From the NCBI GenBank assembly GCA_963724015.1, contig CAVRTM010000011.1, positions 121,127-185,126 of the forward strand: 64,000 nt of DNA, read 5' to 3'. The stretch comes from CAVRTM01 sp963724015. GTDB taxonomy: Bacteria; Actinomycetota; Actinomycetes; Actinomycetales; Dermatophilaceae. Both the position numbers and the translations under genes were made by a program. Below the pieces are notes generated by a model that was given only the letters and a program-made list of their open reading frames with translations, was not told the origin of the DNA and did not search any database. Below are positions 1-8,957 of the stretch, piece after piece; position 1 is the stretch's first letter, and the number at the start of each line of letters is the position of its first letter.

Positions 1-1
1 C

Positions 2-785
2 GTGGCCGCGCTGCTGGTGGCGCTGTTGGGCGCTGCCGGTGTGGTGCTCTATGCCCAGAACGCCGACGCGCGAGCGGTGGCGGGGCAGGCCACACAGCAG
101 GTGTTCATCGCGCAGGCGCCGGTGCCGCAGGGCACCTCGGCGCGAGACGCGTTGGCGCAGAAGCTGATCGTGGCGCAGACCGTGGTCAGCCGGGGTGTTC
201 CCGCCGGCGCCCTGACCGAGGTGTCCGGCGCCGTCGCGTCGCTGGTCGCCACGACCCCCATCGCCCGGGGCGAGATCGTGCTGGCGTCCCGTTTCGGCCA
301 GCTCACCAAGCAGGCTGCGCCAACGGGCCCCGTGCCTGACGGCCAGGTGGCGATCACCGTCAACCTGCCCGACCCGGAACGCATTGCCCCACTGCTGACG
401 CCGGGCTCGCACATCGTCATCTACGACACGTTCAACCCCGAGCAAGGGGTCCACGACCGTGCCGGACGGCGGCAAGCTGCAGCACGGGCCGCCGCTCGTT
501 CGAGTCACCCGTGTGCTGTTCGACGACGTCAATGTCATCGCCGTGGGCGCCGCACAGGTCAAGCCGGCCGACTCCTCGCACGCCCTCGGCACTCCCACAC
601 CAGCCCCGTCGGCTGATGCGGCCGCCGTACCAGGTGCGCTGGTGACCGTCGCTCTGCCGCCGGCCGAGGCGCTCAGGCTCGTGCACGCCGTCCAGACCGG
701 CACGTTGTACTGCGGGCTGCGCGGCGCCCGAGTCACGGTCGACCACAAGGCATCCATCAACGACACCACCGTCGTCGGCAAGTGA
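2..785 (+). CDS. cpaB: Flp/Tad pilus assembly protein CpaB (RcpC), SAF domain; 5'-truncated, one frameshift
   Basis: This is the periplasm-facing Tad assembly protein thought to work with the secretin-side machinery. The visible part opens inside an N-terminal membrane helix (VAALLVALLGAAGVVLYAQ) and continues into an SAF-type region with the repeated 'VAxxPIARGEIVLASRF' flavour, then a C-terminal domain ending in NDTTVVGK. The window starts in or just before its first codons, so the true start is probably upstream. The frame breaks in the gggg run at about 446-449. Deleting one g restores EQGSTTVPDGGKLQ and joins both halves into about 260 residues, which suggests a sequencing error. It heads a five-gene tad operon, 25 bp before the tadZ-like gene. 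Confidence 0.8.
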
Positions 786-810
786 CAACAGGAGAGGCTG
801 GGCACGCATC

Positions 811-2001
811 ATGACCCTGTTGTGGGAAGCAGACCGGCTGGCCGCGGACAACGTCCGGCTCGCCCTGGGGGACGACATGCGGGTGGCCGACTCAGGCCCC
901 GCGGTCGTCCGCCACCTCGGCGAGAACCGCCTCGAGTGGCTGCTCGTCGTCGGCCCGGACATCGACCTGGCCGCGGCGCTGAGCCTGACCGAGCAGCTCC
1001 GGCTGACCCGCCCCGATGTCGGCGTGGTGCTGATGCGCCGCCGCCTCGACGTCGGTGTGCTCGCCCAGGCGTTACGCGCCGGAGTGCGCGAGGTCGTCAG
1101 CGCCGACGACCTGAGCGCGCTGATGGAGGCGTGCCAGCGCAGCCTCGACCTCTCCGAGCGCCTCGGCGGCGCGGCGGACGCGCACGGCGCCCCCGAGGGC
1201 CGGGTCGTCACGGTCTTCTCCGCCAAGGGCGGGGTGGGCAAGACGACGGTCTCGACGAACCTGGCGGCGGAGCTGGCCTCGGACGGGGCCACCCGGGTGC
1301 TGCTGGTCGACCTCGACCTCGCGTTCGGTGACGTCGCGATCGCCCTCGCGCTCGTGCCCGAGCGGTCGACCGCCGACGTGGTGGCCATGTCCGGTCACCT
1401 GGACCAGCAGGGCCTGGCCTCCGTCGTCACCCGGCACGAGAGCGGCCTGGACGTGCTGTGTGCGCCGGCCCAGCCGGGCGACGCCGACCGGATCCCCGGA
1501 GCGACCGTCCTGGAGCTGCTCCGCGTGGCCAAGCGGATGTACGACGTGATCATCCTCGACACGCCGCCCGCGTTCACCGAGCACGTGCTGGCGGCCTTCG
1601 ACTCCAGCGACGTGTCAATCCTGTTGGCAACGCTGGACATTCCGGCGGTGAAGAACCTGCGGCTGACGCTCGACACGCTGGAGATGCTCGGGCACAACCG
1701 GGACAGCTGGGTGCTGGTGCTCAACCGCTCCGACGCCAAGGTGGGCCTCACCGCCGACGACGTGACCGGGGCGCTGCGCCACCCCATCGCGGTGCAGGTG
1801 CCCAACAGCCTGGCCGTTCCCGCGTCGGTCAACCGGGGCGTGCCGATCGTCCTCGACGAGCCGCGGCACGCCGTCAGCCAGGCGATCAAGGCGCTGGCCC
1901 GGGACCATGTCCGCAAACCGGTGCCCGAGGCGGAGGCGTCGGCAGCCCGGGGCGCGCGCTGGGGCGCCGGCCGTCGGCTGCTGCGGCGGAGCGAGGCATG
2001 A
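811..2001 (+). CDS. tadZ: TadZ/CpaE-like MinD/ParA-family ATPase of the Tad pilus
   Basis: This is a 396-residue protein with an N-terminal receiver-like domain (about 1-125, without the usual phospho-acceptor setting) followed by a MinD/ParA ATPase domain. The deviant Walker A is clear (AKGGVGKTTVSTN, about 133-145), as are the switch region LLVDLDLAFGD and the IILDTPPAF Walker B. TadZ/CpaE proteins place the Tad machine at a cell site. The gene sits between cpaB and cpaF, and its stop overlaps the cpaF start by 4 bp (ATGA), so translation is probably coupled. The C-terminus is Arg/Ala-rich. The family call is firm; localisation at a pole is inference from relatives. Confidence 0.88.
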   Translation: MTLLWEADRLAADNVRLALGDDMRVADSGPAVVRHLGENRLEWLLVVGPDIDLAAALSLTEQLRLTRPDVGVVLMRRRLDVGVLAQALRAGVREVVSADDLSALMEACQRSLDLSERLGGAADAHGAPEGRVVTVFSAKGGVGKTTVSTNLAAELASDGATRVLLVDLDLAFGDVAIALALVPERSTADVVAMSGHLDQQGLASVVTRHESGLDVLCAPAQPGDADRIPGATVLELLRVAKRMYDVIILDTPPAFTEHVLAAFDSSDVSILLATLDIPAVKNLRLTLDTLEMLGHNRDSWVLVLNRSDAKVGLTADDVTGALRHPIAVQVPNSLAVPASVNRGVPIVLDEPRHAVSQAIKALARDHVRKPVPEAEASAARGARWGAGRRLLRRSEA

Positions 2002-3362
2002 GCCTCGCCGAGCGCCTCGAGCAGGCGCGCCGCAGCCAGGAGGGGCCCAGCGACGTCGAGATCGGCGTCCCCGGGGAAGCCCTGCGGGTGGACCCGTTCG
2101 CCGGGCTGAAGGCCAGCGTGCACGAGTCGCTGATCGGCAGCCTCGGGCCGCAGCTGTACGACCCGCACCTGCAGCAGTCCGACCTCGAGCAGCGGGTGCG
2201 GGTCACCCTGCAGTCGGTGCTGGAGCTGGAGGAGACGCCGCTGTCCGCGGCCGACCGCAGCCGCGTGGCCCAGGACGTCAGCGACGAGATCCTCGGCCAC
2301 GGTCCGCTGGAGTCGCTGCTGCGCGACGCCGAGGTCACCGAGATCATGGTCAACGGACCGCACCAGATCTACATCGAGCGCGCCGGCAAGATCTACCCGG
2401 TCGCCGCGTCCTTCACGAGCGACCTGCACCTGCGCCGGACCATCGACAAGATCGTCGGCCGGGTCGGCCGGCGGGTCGACGAGGCCCAGCCCATGGTCGA
2501 CGCCCGCCTGCCCGACGGCTCACGCGTCAACGCGGTCATCCCGCCGATCGCCCTCGACGGCAGCATGCTCACCATCCGCAAGTTCTCCGCCGACCCCTTC
2601 ACCGACCGGGACCTCATCGCGTTCGGCACGTTCACCCCGGAGGTGCGCGACGTGCTGCAGGCGTGCGTCCTCGGCCGGCTCAACATCGTCATCTCCGGCG
2701 GCACCGGGTCGGGCAAGACGACCCTGCTCAACGTCCTGTCCAGCTACATCCCCGACGACGAGCGGATCATCACCATCGAGGACGCCGCGGAGCTGCAGCT
2801 GCGCCAGCGGCACGTCCTGCGCCTGGAGTCGCGCCCGCCCAACACCGAGGGCAAGGGCACCGTGGCGATCCGCGACCTCGTGCGCAACTCGTTGCGGATG
2901 CGCCCCGACCGCATCGTGGTCGGTGAGGTCCGCGACGGGGCCGCCCTCGACATGCTCCAGGCGATGAACACCGGCCACGACGGCTCGATCACCACGGTGC
3001 ACGCCAACACGCCCCGGGACAGCCTCTCCCGCATGGAGACGATGGTCCTCATGGGTGGTGTGGACCTGCCGATCCGCGCGATCCGCGACCAGGTCGCCGG
3101 TGCCATCGACCTGATCGTGCAGCAGGCGCGCCTGAAGGACGGCACGCGCCGGGTCGTCGCCATCACCGAGGTCTCCGGCATGGAGGGCGACGTCATCACC
3201 CTGCAGGACCTGTTCACCTTCGACTACGCGGCCGGCCGGGACGCGCAGGGCCGGTACGTCGGCGGCCTGCGTCCCACCGGACTGCGGCCCAAGTTCACGA
3301 CGCACCTGGCCAACCAGGGGGTGGAGCTGCCGCTGGCGGCCTTCTCCCTCGGCGCACGGTGA
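1998..3362 (+). CDS. cpaF: CpaF/TadA secretion ATPase of the Tad pilus (first locus)
   Basis: This is the hexameric cytoplasmic motor ATPase that powers Flp pilin assembly. It has 454 residues from the ATG that overlaps the tadZ stop; longer in-frame readings upstream would run through tadZ and are rejected. The Walker A motif SGGTGSGKTTLLN lies at about 231-243, the Walker B/Asp-box region VVGEVRDGAALDML at about 308-321, and the His-box TTVHANTPRDSL near 331-342. The N-terminal domain carries the VTEIMVNGP signature typical of CpaF. Its stop overlaps the tadB start. A second cpaF lies at 45.3 kb and is clearly a different lineage. Confidence 0.93.
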   Translation: MSLAERLEQARRSQEGPSDVEIGVPGEALRVDPFAGLKASVHESLIGSLGPQLYDPHLQQSDLEQRVRVTLQSVLELEETPLSAADRSRVAQDVSDEILGHGPLESLLRDAEVTEIMVNGPHQIYIERAGKIYPVAASFTSDLHLRRTIDKIVGRVGRRVDEAQPMVDARLPDGSRVNAVIPPIALDGSMLTIRKFSADPFTDRDLIAFGTFTPEVRDVLQACVLGRLNIVISGGTGSGKTTLLNVLSSYIPDDERIITIEDAAELQLRQRHVLRLESRPPNTEGKGTVAIRDLVRNSLRMRPDRIVVGEVRDGAALDMLQAMNTGHDGSITTVHANTPRDSLSRMETMVLMGGVDLPIRAIRDQVAGAIDLIVQQARLKDGTRRVVAITEVSGMEGDVITLQDLFTFDYAAGRDAQGRYVGGLRPTGLRPKFTTHLANQGVELPLAAFSLGAR

Positions 3363-4372
3363 CACCGGTGACCTCCCTGACCCCCGTGTGGCTGTGGGCC
3401 ACCGCCGGTGCCGTCTTCGTCGGCCTGATGACCATCACCCTGGTGGTGCTCTCGCCGGCGTTCACCTCAGCCAGCCGCCGGCGGATCCGGGCCATCGACC
3501 TCTACCTCGGGACTCCTTCACCGGACCGTACGGCGGACGACAAGGCCGGGACCCAGAGCGCCGTCGGCACCCGGCTGACGCAGGTCAGCGAGCGGCTCAC
3601 CCGCGGACGCGACGGCACCGCCAAGGCCGCGCTGCTGATCGAGCGCGCCGACCTGCCGCTGCGCACGAGCGAGTGGTACGTCCTGCGTGGCCTCGCCGTG
3701 CTGGTGGGCCTCATGGGCGGCTGGTTCCTCCTGCGTGGGGCCGGTGCGCTCGTCCTGCTCGGCATCCTGCTCGGCGCCGTCCTGGGCCTGGTCCTGCCGC
3801 CCGTGGTACTCAAGGTGCTCGCCGCCCGACGGGCCAAGAAGTTCGAGCAGCAGCTGCCCGACGTGCTGACCCTGCTGGCGAGCAGCCTGGCCACCGGGTT
3901 CTCCCTGCCTCAGGCGATCGACGCGATCGTGCGCGACGCCGCGGAGCCGTCGGCCAAGGAGTTCTCCCGCGCCCTGGCCGAGACCCGCATCGGCGCAGAG
4001 CTCGAGGACAGCCTCGACCGGCTGTCGCACCGGCTGGGCAGCGTCAACCTCCGGTGGACGACCATGGCGGTCCGCATCCAGCGTCAGGTCGGCGGCAACC
4101 TCGCCGAGACCCTGCGGACGACGGCGACGACACTGCGCGAGCGGGAGTCGCTCAAGCGGGAGGTGAGTGCCCTCTCCGCTGAGGGGCGGCTCTCGGCATA
4201 CATCCTCATCGCGCTGCCGGTGGGTCTGTTCCTGTTCATGCTCAAGGCCAACCGTGACTACGTCTCGCTGCTGTGGACCACCCCGCTGGGGTGGCTCCTG
4301 TCGGGCGGTGGCCTGGTCGCGCTGGGCCTCGGCGTGGTCTGGATGAAGAGCGTCGTCAAGGTGGAGGTCTGA
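3359..4372 (+). CDS. tadB: TadB-like inner-membrane platform protein (T2SSF domain)
   Basis: This is a 337-residue integral membrane protein. An N-terminal helix (WLWATAGAVFVGLMTITLVV), a central helix pair around residues 105-150 and two C-terminal helices bracket the cytoplasmic T2SSF domain. The T2SSF core is visible as QQLPDVLTLLASSLATGFSL and the GGNLAETLRTTATTLRERE block. TadB pairs with TadC as the membrane platform on which the CpaF ATPase acts. The GTG at 3359 overlaps the cpaF stop; another GTG at 3368 could also serve. It is directly followed by tadC with no gap. Confidence 0.88.
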   Translation: MTPVTSLTPVWLWATAGAVFVGLMTITLVVLSPAFTSASRRRIRAIDLYLGTPSPDRTADDKAGTQSAVGTRLTQVSERLTRGRDGTAKAALLIERADLPLRTSEWYVLRGLAVLVGLMGGWFLLRGAGALVLLGILLGAVLGLVLPPVVLKVLAARRAKKFEQQLPDVLTLLASSLATGFSLPQAIDAIVRDAAEPSAKEFSRALAETRIGAELEDSLDRLSHRLGSVNLRWTTMAVRIQRQVGGNLAETLRTTATTLRERESLKREVSALSAEGRLSAYILIALPVGLFLFMLKANRDYVSLLWTTPLGWLLSGGGLVALGLGVVWMKSVVKVEV

Positions 4373-5290
4373 GTGTCCCCGTACCTGCTGGCAAGCGCGG
4401 CCGCGCTGGTCCTCGGACTGACCTGCGCGGTGGCGCTCGCCCTGGGTGGCCGCGGACCCGAGACCGGTGTCGCGCGCAGCCTGGCCCTCATCGCGGCATC
4501 GGGCGGGGGCCCCGAGGTCGTCGGCAACGACCGCGCCGCCAGCGACCGGCTGCTCAAGCCGTTCTACCGGGGGACCCGTGACCTTGCCCTGCGCCTCTCG
4601 CCCTCGGGTGCCGGCGCCCGGCTGGCCCGGATGCTGGAGTTCGCCGGCAACCCGCCCACGTGGAGCGTCGAGCGTCTCCTCGGGGTCAAGGGCGCGGCGC
4701 TGCTCGTCCTGGGCCTGCTGGGCCTGCTCCTGGGCGGCGGGCTCACCCCGGTGGGCCTGCTGGTCGCCGCCGGCGCCGGTGCCGCCGGGTTCTTCCTGCC
4801 CGACCTCCTCGTCTACAACCTCGGGCTGAAGCGCCAGGAGGAGCTGCGCCGCGGGCTGGCCGACGCCCTGGACATGCTGACGGTGTGCGTCGAGGCGGGT
4901 CAGGGCTTCGACGCCGCGCTGCTGCAGGTGTCCCGGTCCACGACCGGACCGGTCGCCGGCGAGTTCGCCCGCGTGCTGCAGGAGGTGCAGATCGGCAAGC
5001 CGCGCGCGGAGGCGTTCTCCGGGCTGTCCCAGCGCACCAACGTGCCCGAGGTCAAGACGTTCGTCACCGCGCTGGTGCAGGCCGACCGCCTCGGCCTGCC
5101 GATCGGCGCGGTGCTGCGGGAGCAGTCCAACCAGATGCGCCTCGTACGACGCCAGCGCGCCGGCGAGAAGGCGCAGAAGGTCACGGTCAAGATCCTGTTC
5201 CCGCTGCTGTTCTGCATCTTCCCGGCGCTGATGATCGTCGTCATCGGCCCGGGCGCGATCCGGTTGATGGGCACCTTCTCCACCATGTGA
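4373..5290 (+). CDS. tadC: TadC-like inner-membrane platform protein (T2SSF domain)
   Basis: This is a 305-residue T2SSF protein, partner of TadB. It has an N-terminal helix, a hydrophobic pair at about 100-145, the T2SSF core (RRGLADALDMLTVCVEAGQG and FDAALLQVSRSTTGPVAGEF) and a C-terminal helix LFPLLFCIFPALMIVVIGPG. The KRQEELRRGLADALDML segment is typical of actinobacterial TadC. It starts with GTG immediately after the tadB stop and ends the operon. No pilin, TadE or TadG gene follows, so this locus depends on pilins from elsewhere, for example the second tad locus at 45-50 kb. Confidence 0.88.
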   Translation: MSPYLLASAAALVLGLTCAVALALGGRGPETGVARSLALIAASGGGPEVVGNDRAASDRLLKPFYRGTRDLALRLSPSGAGARLARMLEFAGNPPTWSVERLLGVKGAALLVLGLLGLLLGGGLTPVGLLVAAGAGAAGFFLPDLLVYNLGLKRQEELRRGLADALDMLTVCVEAGQGFDAALLQVSRSTTGPVAGEFARVLQEVQIGKPRAEAFSGLSQRTNVPEVKTFVTALVQADRLGLPIGAVLREQSNQMRLVRRQRAGEKAQKVTVKILFPLLFCIFPALMIVVIGPGAIRLMGTFSTM

Positions 5291-5308
5291 GTGGTGCGTC
5301 CCGTCCTC

Positions 5309-5333
5309 GTCACCGGCCGCGCGGGTCGGTGAC
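5309..5333. terminator. Weak hairpin between converging tadC and response-regulator genes
   Basis: gtcaccg and cggtgac form a 7-bp stem with an 11-nt GC-rich loop, in the 69-bp gap where the tad operon and the minus-strand two-component pair converge. No T-run follows. It is a plausible bidirectional terminator, weakly supported. Confidence 0.3.
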
Positions 5334-5359
5334 CCGGGTCGCGGTCGTCGCAGCGGGGC

Positions 5360-6013
5360 TCAGCGCAGGCTGGGCTCCGGGCTCGCCTTGACCAGGCCGA
5401 GACGCACGGCTGCCATGACCGCCTCGGCGCGGTTGTGCGCGTCGAGCTTGTCGTAGACCTTGCCGACATGGGTCTTGACCGTCGACTCGCTCATGAACAG
5501 GGCCTTGGCGGTCTTGCCGACCGAGGCGCCGCCCACCAGCATCATCAGCACCTCGGTCTCACGCGGGGTGAGGCGCGGCTTCACCGTCTGCTGGCGGCGC
5601 ATGGCGGCAGCCAGGCCGATGGCGGTGAACGCGTCCGGGGCGACGGCGGCACGGCGTACGGCGGCGATGACGTCGTCGGCCGACGCGCTCTTGAGCACCA
5701 GGGCGGACGCACCGGCGTCCAGCGCCTCCAGCAGGGTCTCGTCGTCGTTGTGCATCGTGAGGACCACGATGCCCAGCTGCGGGCTGCGGTTCCGGGCCGA
5801 CCGGACGAGGGACAGCCCGCTGCCGTCGGGCATCGACACGTCGACCACCATCACGTCGGGCCGGGTGCGCCGCAGCATGTCCTCGCCCTCGCCCACCGAC
5901 GACGCCTCGCCGACGACCGTCAGGTCCGGCTCGGAGTCGATCAGGCGGGCGATGCCGGCTCGCACCAGCGTGTGGTCATCGATGAGGACGACCGAGATGT
6001 CGTTGGTGCTCAT
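5360..6013 (-). CDS. NarL/LuxR-family response regulator
   Basis: This is a 217-residue two-component regulator. The N-terminal receiver domain shows the acidic pair in VVLIDDHTLVRAG, the phospho-acceptor Asp in VMVVDVSMPDGSG (about 55) and the Lys in LVLKSA. The C-terminal LuxR-type HTH reads LTPRETEVLMMLVGGASVGK and ESTVKTHVGKVYDKLDAHNR. The start ATG overlaps the stop of the upstream histidine kinase by 4 bp, so the two form a kinase-regulator operon on the minus strand. It converges on the tadC end, which makes pilus control a tempting but untested idea. Confidence 0.92.
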   Translation of the reverse strand: MSTNDISVVLIDDHTLVRAGIARLIDSEPDLTVVGEASSVGEGEDMLRRTRPDVMVVDVSMPDGSGLSLVRSARNRSPQLGIVVLTMHNDDETLLEALDAGASALVLKSASADDVIAAVRRAAVAPDAFTAIGLAAAMRRQQTVKPRLTPRETEVLMMLVGGASVGKTAKALFMSESTVKTHVGKVYDKLDAHNRAEAVMAAVRLGLVKASPEPSLR

Positions 6014-7659
6014 GAACGCTGGGGGATCCTCTCCCGGGTGAGGGGCCTGGCCCCGTGGGACGAACGTTGGCGCAGGTGCATCTGGACGACGACACCAGCG
6101 GGGGAGTGGGGCTCGACCAGGATGTCCGCCCCCAGCGCCGTCATGGGGTGCTCGCGGAAGTCCTCCGCACGCAGGCTGGTGCGGCCGTCGTGGTGCACCT
6201 GCAGGAAGACCCGCGGTGGGGCCACGTCGAGGGTGACGTCGACGGACGTGGTGCCGGGGGCGAGCCGGGCGTCGTTCAGCAGGTCCAGCAGCAGCCGGTA
6301 GATCATCGTCTCGACGTGCGCCGGCAGCCGGAACCCGGACTCCTCCAGGCGCAGGACCACCCGCAGGCCGGTCGATGAGCCGAACCGCTGCAGCCGGGCG
6401 CCGACGACAGCGCCGAGGCCCTGGTCGGGGCGGACGGCGATGCGCAGGTCGGCGATCTGCAGCCGCAGGTCGGCCAGGGTCTCGCTGAAGCCGTCACGCA
6501 GGTCGTCCAGCTCGCCCGCCAGCGGCGAGCCGTCCCGGGAGGCGCGGCGCCGCATCACGTCGATGTGGTAGCCGAGCGCGACGAGCTCCTGGGCGATGCC
6601 GTCGTGCATCTCGCGGGCGAGGCGCTCGCGCTCCTCGAAGCCGGCCCGCTCGCGCAGGGCGGCGAAGATCAGGGACACGTCGAGGTTGGGGCTGTGCGCC
6701 TCGGCCAGCTCGGCCACCGCCGGAGGTCCGCGTCGTCGAAGGCGGCGCCGGGGGACCGCTCGAGCACCACCACACCGATCCGGTCGCCCATCGGGTCCCG
6801 CAGCGCGGCAGCCAGCAGCGGCCTCGCCTCGCCGTCGACCTGCGTCGCGCCTCGCTCGGCGGTGCCTGTGCGCCACACCCGGCTGAGCAGGGAGGCGGGC
6901 GGCCCGGGGTCGGCCAGGGCCGGGTCCGGCCACGGCACCCGGTCGGTGCCCCGGAGGGCGAGCGGCACGGCCGGGTCGTGGCCGAAGCCGACGAGGACGG
7001 CCCGGCGCCGGGAAGGGACTGCGGCGTCCACGGCGTCGAGCAGCAGCTCGGCACTGGCCGGCGCGTCGAAACCGCCGTCGAGGGCGCCGGCCAGCGTGTC
7101 CAGCCGGCGCAGGAGCACGGCAGCCTCGCGGGCGGCCGGCGGCTCGTCCCCGTCTGAATGGTGCTCCACCGGCGACCGGCGCACGGAGGCCGACCACGCA
7201 GCCCAGCACGCCGCCGAGAAGGGCCAGCCCGCCCCACTGCAGCCAGCCGGCCTCCAGCGCCGGGTCCAGGTCGCCGCCCAGAGCGGCCGTGCCCAGGCTC
7301 ACGGTCACCGCAGTGAGGACGCACACGGCGGCGGCCAGCCGTCCATAGACCTCGCCGGCCCGGAACGCCGGGATGAGCAGGAGCAGCGGTGCCCCGGTGG
7401 GAGTGCCCACGTGGACGGTCGTCGCCGCGCCGGCGACTGCGGCCGCCAGCAGGAGGAGGCCGGCAGCGAGCCGGTGCCTCGTCACGGCGTGGCCGGAGCG
7501 CGAGACGACGCGGGCGCTGAGCAGGTCCAGGAGCAGGACCGTGAGGCCGAGGGCGAGCATCGTCGCGGCGAGGCCCTGGACGGCCGCGACGCAGACCGAG
7601 ACGGCGACGACGGACATGCGCAGCCACGTCGTCGGGGATCCGGTCCGGAGGGATCGCAT
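6010..7659 (-). CDS. NarL-type sensor histidine kinase with membrane N-terminus; frameshifted
   Basis: The start (MRSLRTGSPTTWLRM) leads into about four to five membrane helices (VVAVSVCVAAVQGLAATML and LLLLAAAVAGAATTVHVG are visible). A cytosolic GAF-like stretch and a HisKA_3 dimerisation domain with the phospho-acceptor His in LAREMHDGIAQELVALGYHI follow. The ATPase domain is poor: no clear GxGxG lid is seen and it ends in PAGVVVQMHLRQ. Two frame changes, near 7160 and 6720, split it into three readable parts; the total span is about 549 residues. The stop overlaps the response-regulator start. Whether the kinase is catalytically competent is doubtful from the sequence. Confidence 0.75.
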   Translation of the reverse strand: MRSLRTGSPTTWLRMSVVAVSVCVAAVQGLAATMLALGLTVLLLDLLSARVVSRSGHAVTRHRLAAGLLLLAAAVAGAATTVHVGTPTGAPLLLLIPAFRAGEVYGRLAAAVCVLTAVTVSLGTAALGGDLDPALEAGWLQWGGLALLGGVLGCVVGLRAPVAGGAPFRRGRAAGRPRGCRAPAPAGHAGRRPRRRFRRAGQCRAAARRRGRRSPFPAPGRPRRLRPRPGRAARPPGHRPGAVAGPGPGRPRAARLPAQPGVAHRHRRARRDAGRRRGEAAAGCRAAGPDGRPDRCGGARAVPRRRLRRRGPPAVAELAEAHSPNLDVSLIFAALRERAGFEERERLAREMHDGIAQELVALGYHIDVMRRRASRDGSPLAGELDDLRDGFSETLADLRLQIADLRIAVRPDQGLGAVVGARLQRFGSSTGLRVVLRLEESGFRLPAHVETMIYRLLLDLLNDARLAPGTTSVDVTLDVAPPRVFLQVHHDGRTSLRAEDFREHPMTALGADILVEPHSPAGVVVQMHLRQRSSHGARPLTRERIPQRS

Positions 7660-7867
7660 GCTGTTCACCTCGTCCGGGTCTGCGGGCCGATCATGTCGCC
7701 CTCCATCGTGTCGCCTCGCCGGCCGCCCTGTCCTGCAAATGGCGTATATCGGCGGGAACCCCGTCAGGGGAAGCCGCCGTCCACAGGCAGCGCGGGCGAG
7801 GCCTCCTCGTCCACATCCCGCACCCCGCCGGTGGCCACGCCGGGCCGATGCCGGGAGGGTCAGGACC

Positions 7868-8656
7868 ATGGACCGCGACCGGCGTCCGGTCGACCGGAGC
7901 CTGCCGCCTCGTCGCCTGCTGTGGTGGCAGGCAGCGGCCGCCGCCGCAGAGCTGGCCCTGCCGGCGTCGTGCGGGGGCTGCGGCCGGGACGGGGTGGGGT
8001 GGTGCCTGGGCTGCGCCGCCCGTGCCCGCCGCACGGCCTTCGCGGGTGGGCCGCGCGAGGTGGCGCCGGCGCCCTGCCCGCCAGGGCTGCCGGCGGTCCG
8101 GGCGACGACGCCGTACGACGGGCCGGTGCGGGCAGCGCTCGTGGCGTACAAGGACGAGGGCCGCCGCGACCTGGGCGGCGTCCTCGCGCCGCTGCTCGCC
8201 GCGGCACTGGACGAGGCCGCACGGTCCGACCCGCGCCTGGCCTGCCTCCTGTCGGCCGGCAACGAACCCCTGCTGGTGGTCCCGGTGCCGTCCGCAGCCG
8301 CGGCCGTCCGGCGGCGCGGCGACGCTCCGCTGAGGCTCCTCGTCGACGCAGCCCTGCCCCTGAGCAGCGCCCCGGGGCGCGGGGTGTGGGTCGCGCCCGC
8401 GCTGGCCCTGCGCCGGCGGGTGGCCGACCAGGCGGGCCTCGACTCCCGTCAGCGCGCGGCCAACCTCGAGGGCGCGATGCAGGTGACGCCGCGATGGCGG
8501 ACCGCGGTGGCCGGGCGCTGCTGTCTGCTCGTCGACGACGTCCTCACCACCGGCGCCACCCTGGTCGAGGCCGCGCGCGCCCTCCGGGTCGGAGGCGCGC
8601 GGCACGTGAGCGCGGTCGTGGTCGCCGCGACGCAGCGTCGACACGCTCCCTCCTGA
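7868..8656 (+). CDS. ComF-family phosphoribosyltransferase-like protein
   Basis: This is a 262-residue protein with an N-terminal zinc-finger-like segment (CGGCGRDGVGWCLGCAAR, four Cys) and a C-terminal type I PRTase fold ending in LLVDDVLTTGATLVEAARAL, the classic PRPP-binding loop. The YKDEGRRDLGGVLA motif is typical of ComF/GntX proteins. Firmicute ComF acts in DNA uptake; in actinobacteria the role is unproven. The ATG at 7868 is chosen because the Cys motif lies shortly after it and longer readings run into the divergent kinase promoter. A comF-hpf-secA order is also known from mycobacteria. Confidence 0.88.
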   Translation: MDRDRRPVDRSLPPRRLLWWQAAAAAAELALPASCGGCGRDGVGWCLGCAARARRTAFAGGPREVAPAPCPPGLPAVRATTPYDGPVRAALVAYKDEGRRDLGGVLAPLLAAALDEAARSDPRLACLLSAGNEPLLVVPVPSAAAAVRRRGDAPLRLLVDAALPLSSAPGRGVWVAPALALRRRVADQAGLDSRQRAANLEGAMQVTPRWRTAVAGRCCLLVDDVLTTGATLVEAARALRVGGARHVSAVVVAATQRRHAPS

Positions 8657-8957
8657 AGGCGGCCTCGCTCCGTCTCGGAGGGCAGACATCCGCCCGGCCC
8701 GGGCAGCTTCGGCGTAATGGACGTCGGGCGACAAACCGGGCGCACGCTTCAAGTGTCGCAACCCCGGGGGAGGGACTAGCGTTCATGCATGGAGCCCCTG
8801 GACCCCCGCGAGGACGTCGCATCCCGGACGTCGCGGAGCTGGAGCAGGGGCCGTCCCGGGGTGTGTGCTTCCCCCGGACAGGAGGTGGTGCCGCCGACCA
8901 CGAGGGCCTGAGGCAGGCCCCCTACGCGCATCGCCCGAATCCCCAAGGAGGACACCT
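8657..8957 (+). other. Intergenic leader upstream of hpf
   Basis: These 301 bases hold no gene. A TAGCGT at 8777-8782 could be a -10 element. The ribosome binding site AAGGAGG at 8945-8951, six bases before the hpf GTG, is strong. A near-match inverted pair (gtcccgggg and cccccggac, around 8850-8880) could fold in the leader, but it is imperfect. Confidence 0.4.

Noticed and set aside
432..1388. Long open reading on the minus strand opposite cpaB and tadZ
   Set aside because: Low-complexity Arg/Ser/Ala composition typical of antisense frames in high-GC DNA; the plus strand carries clear homologues.
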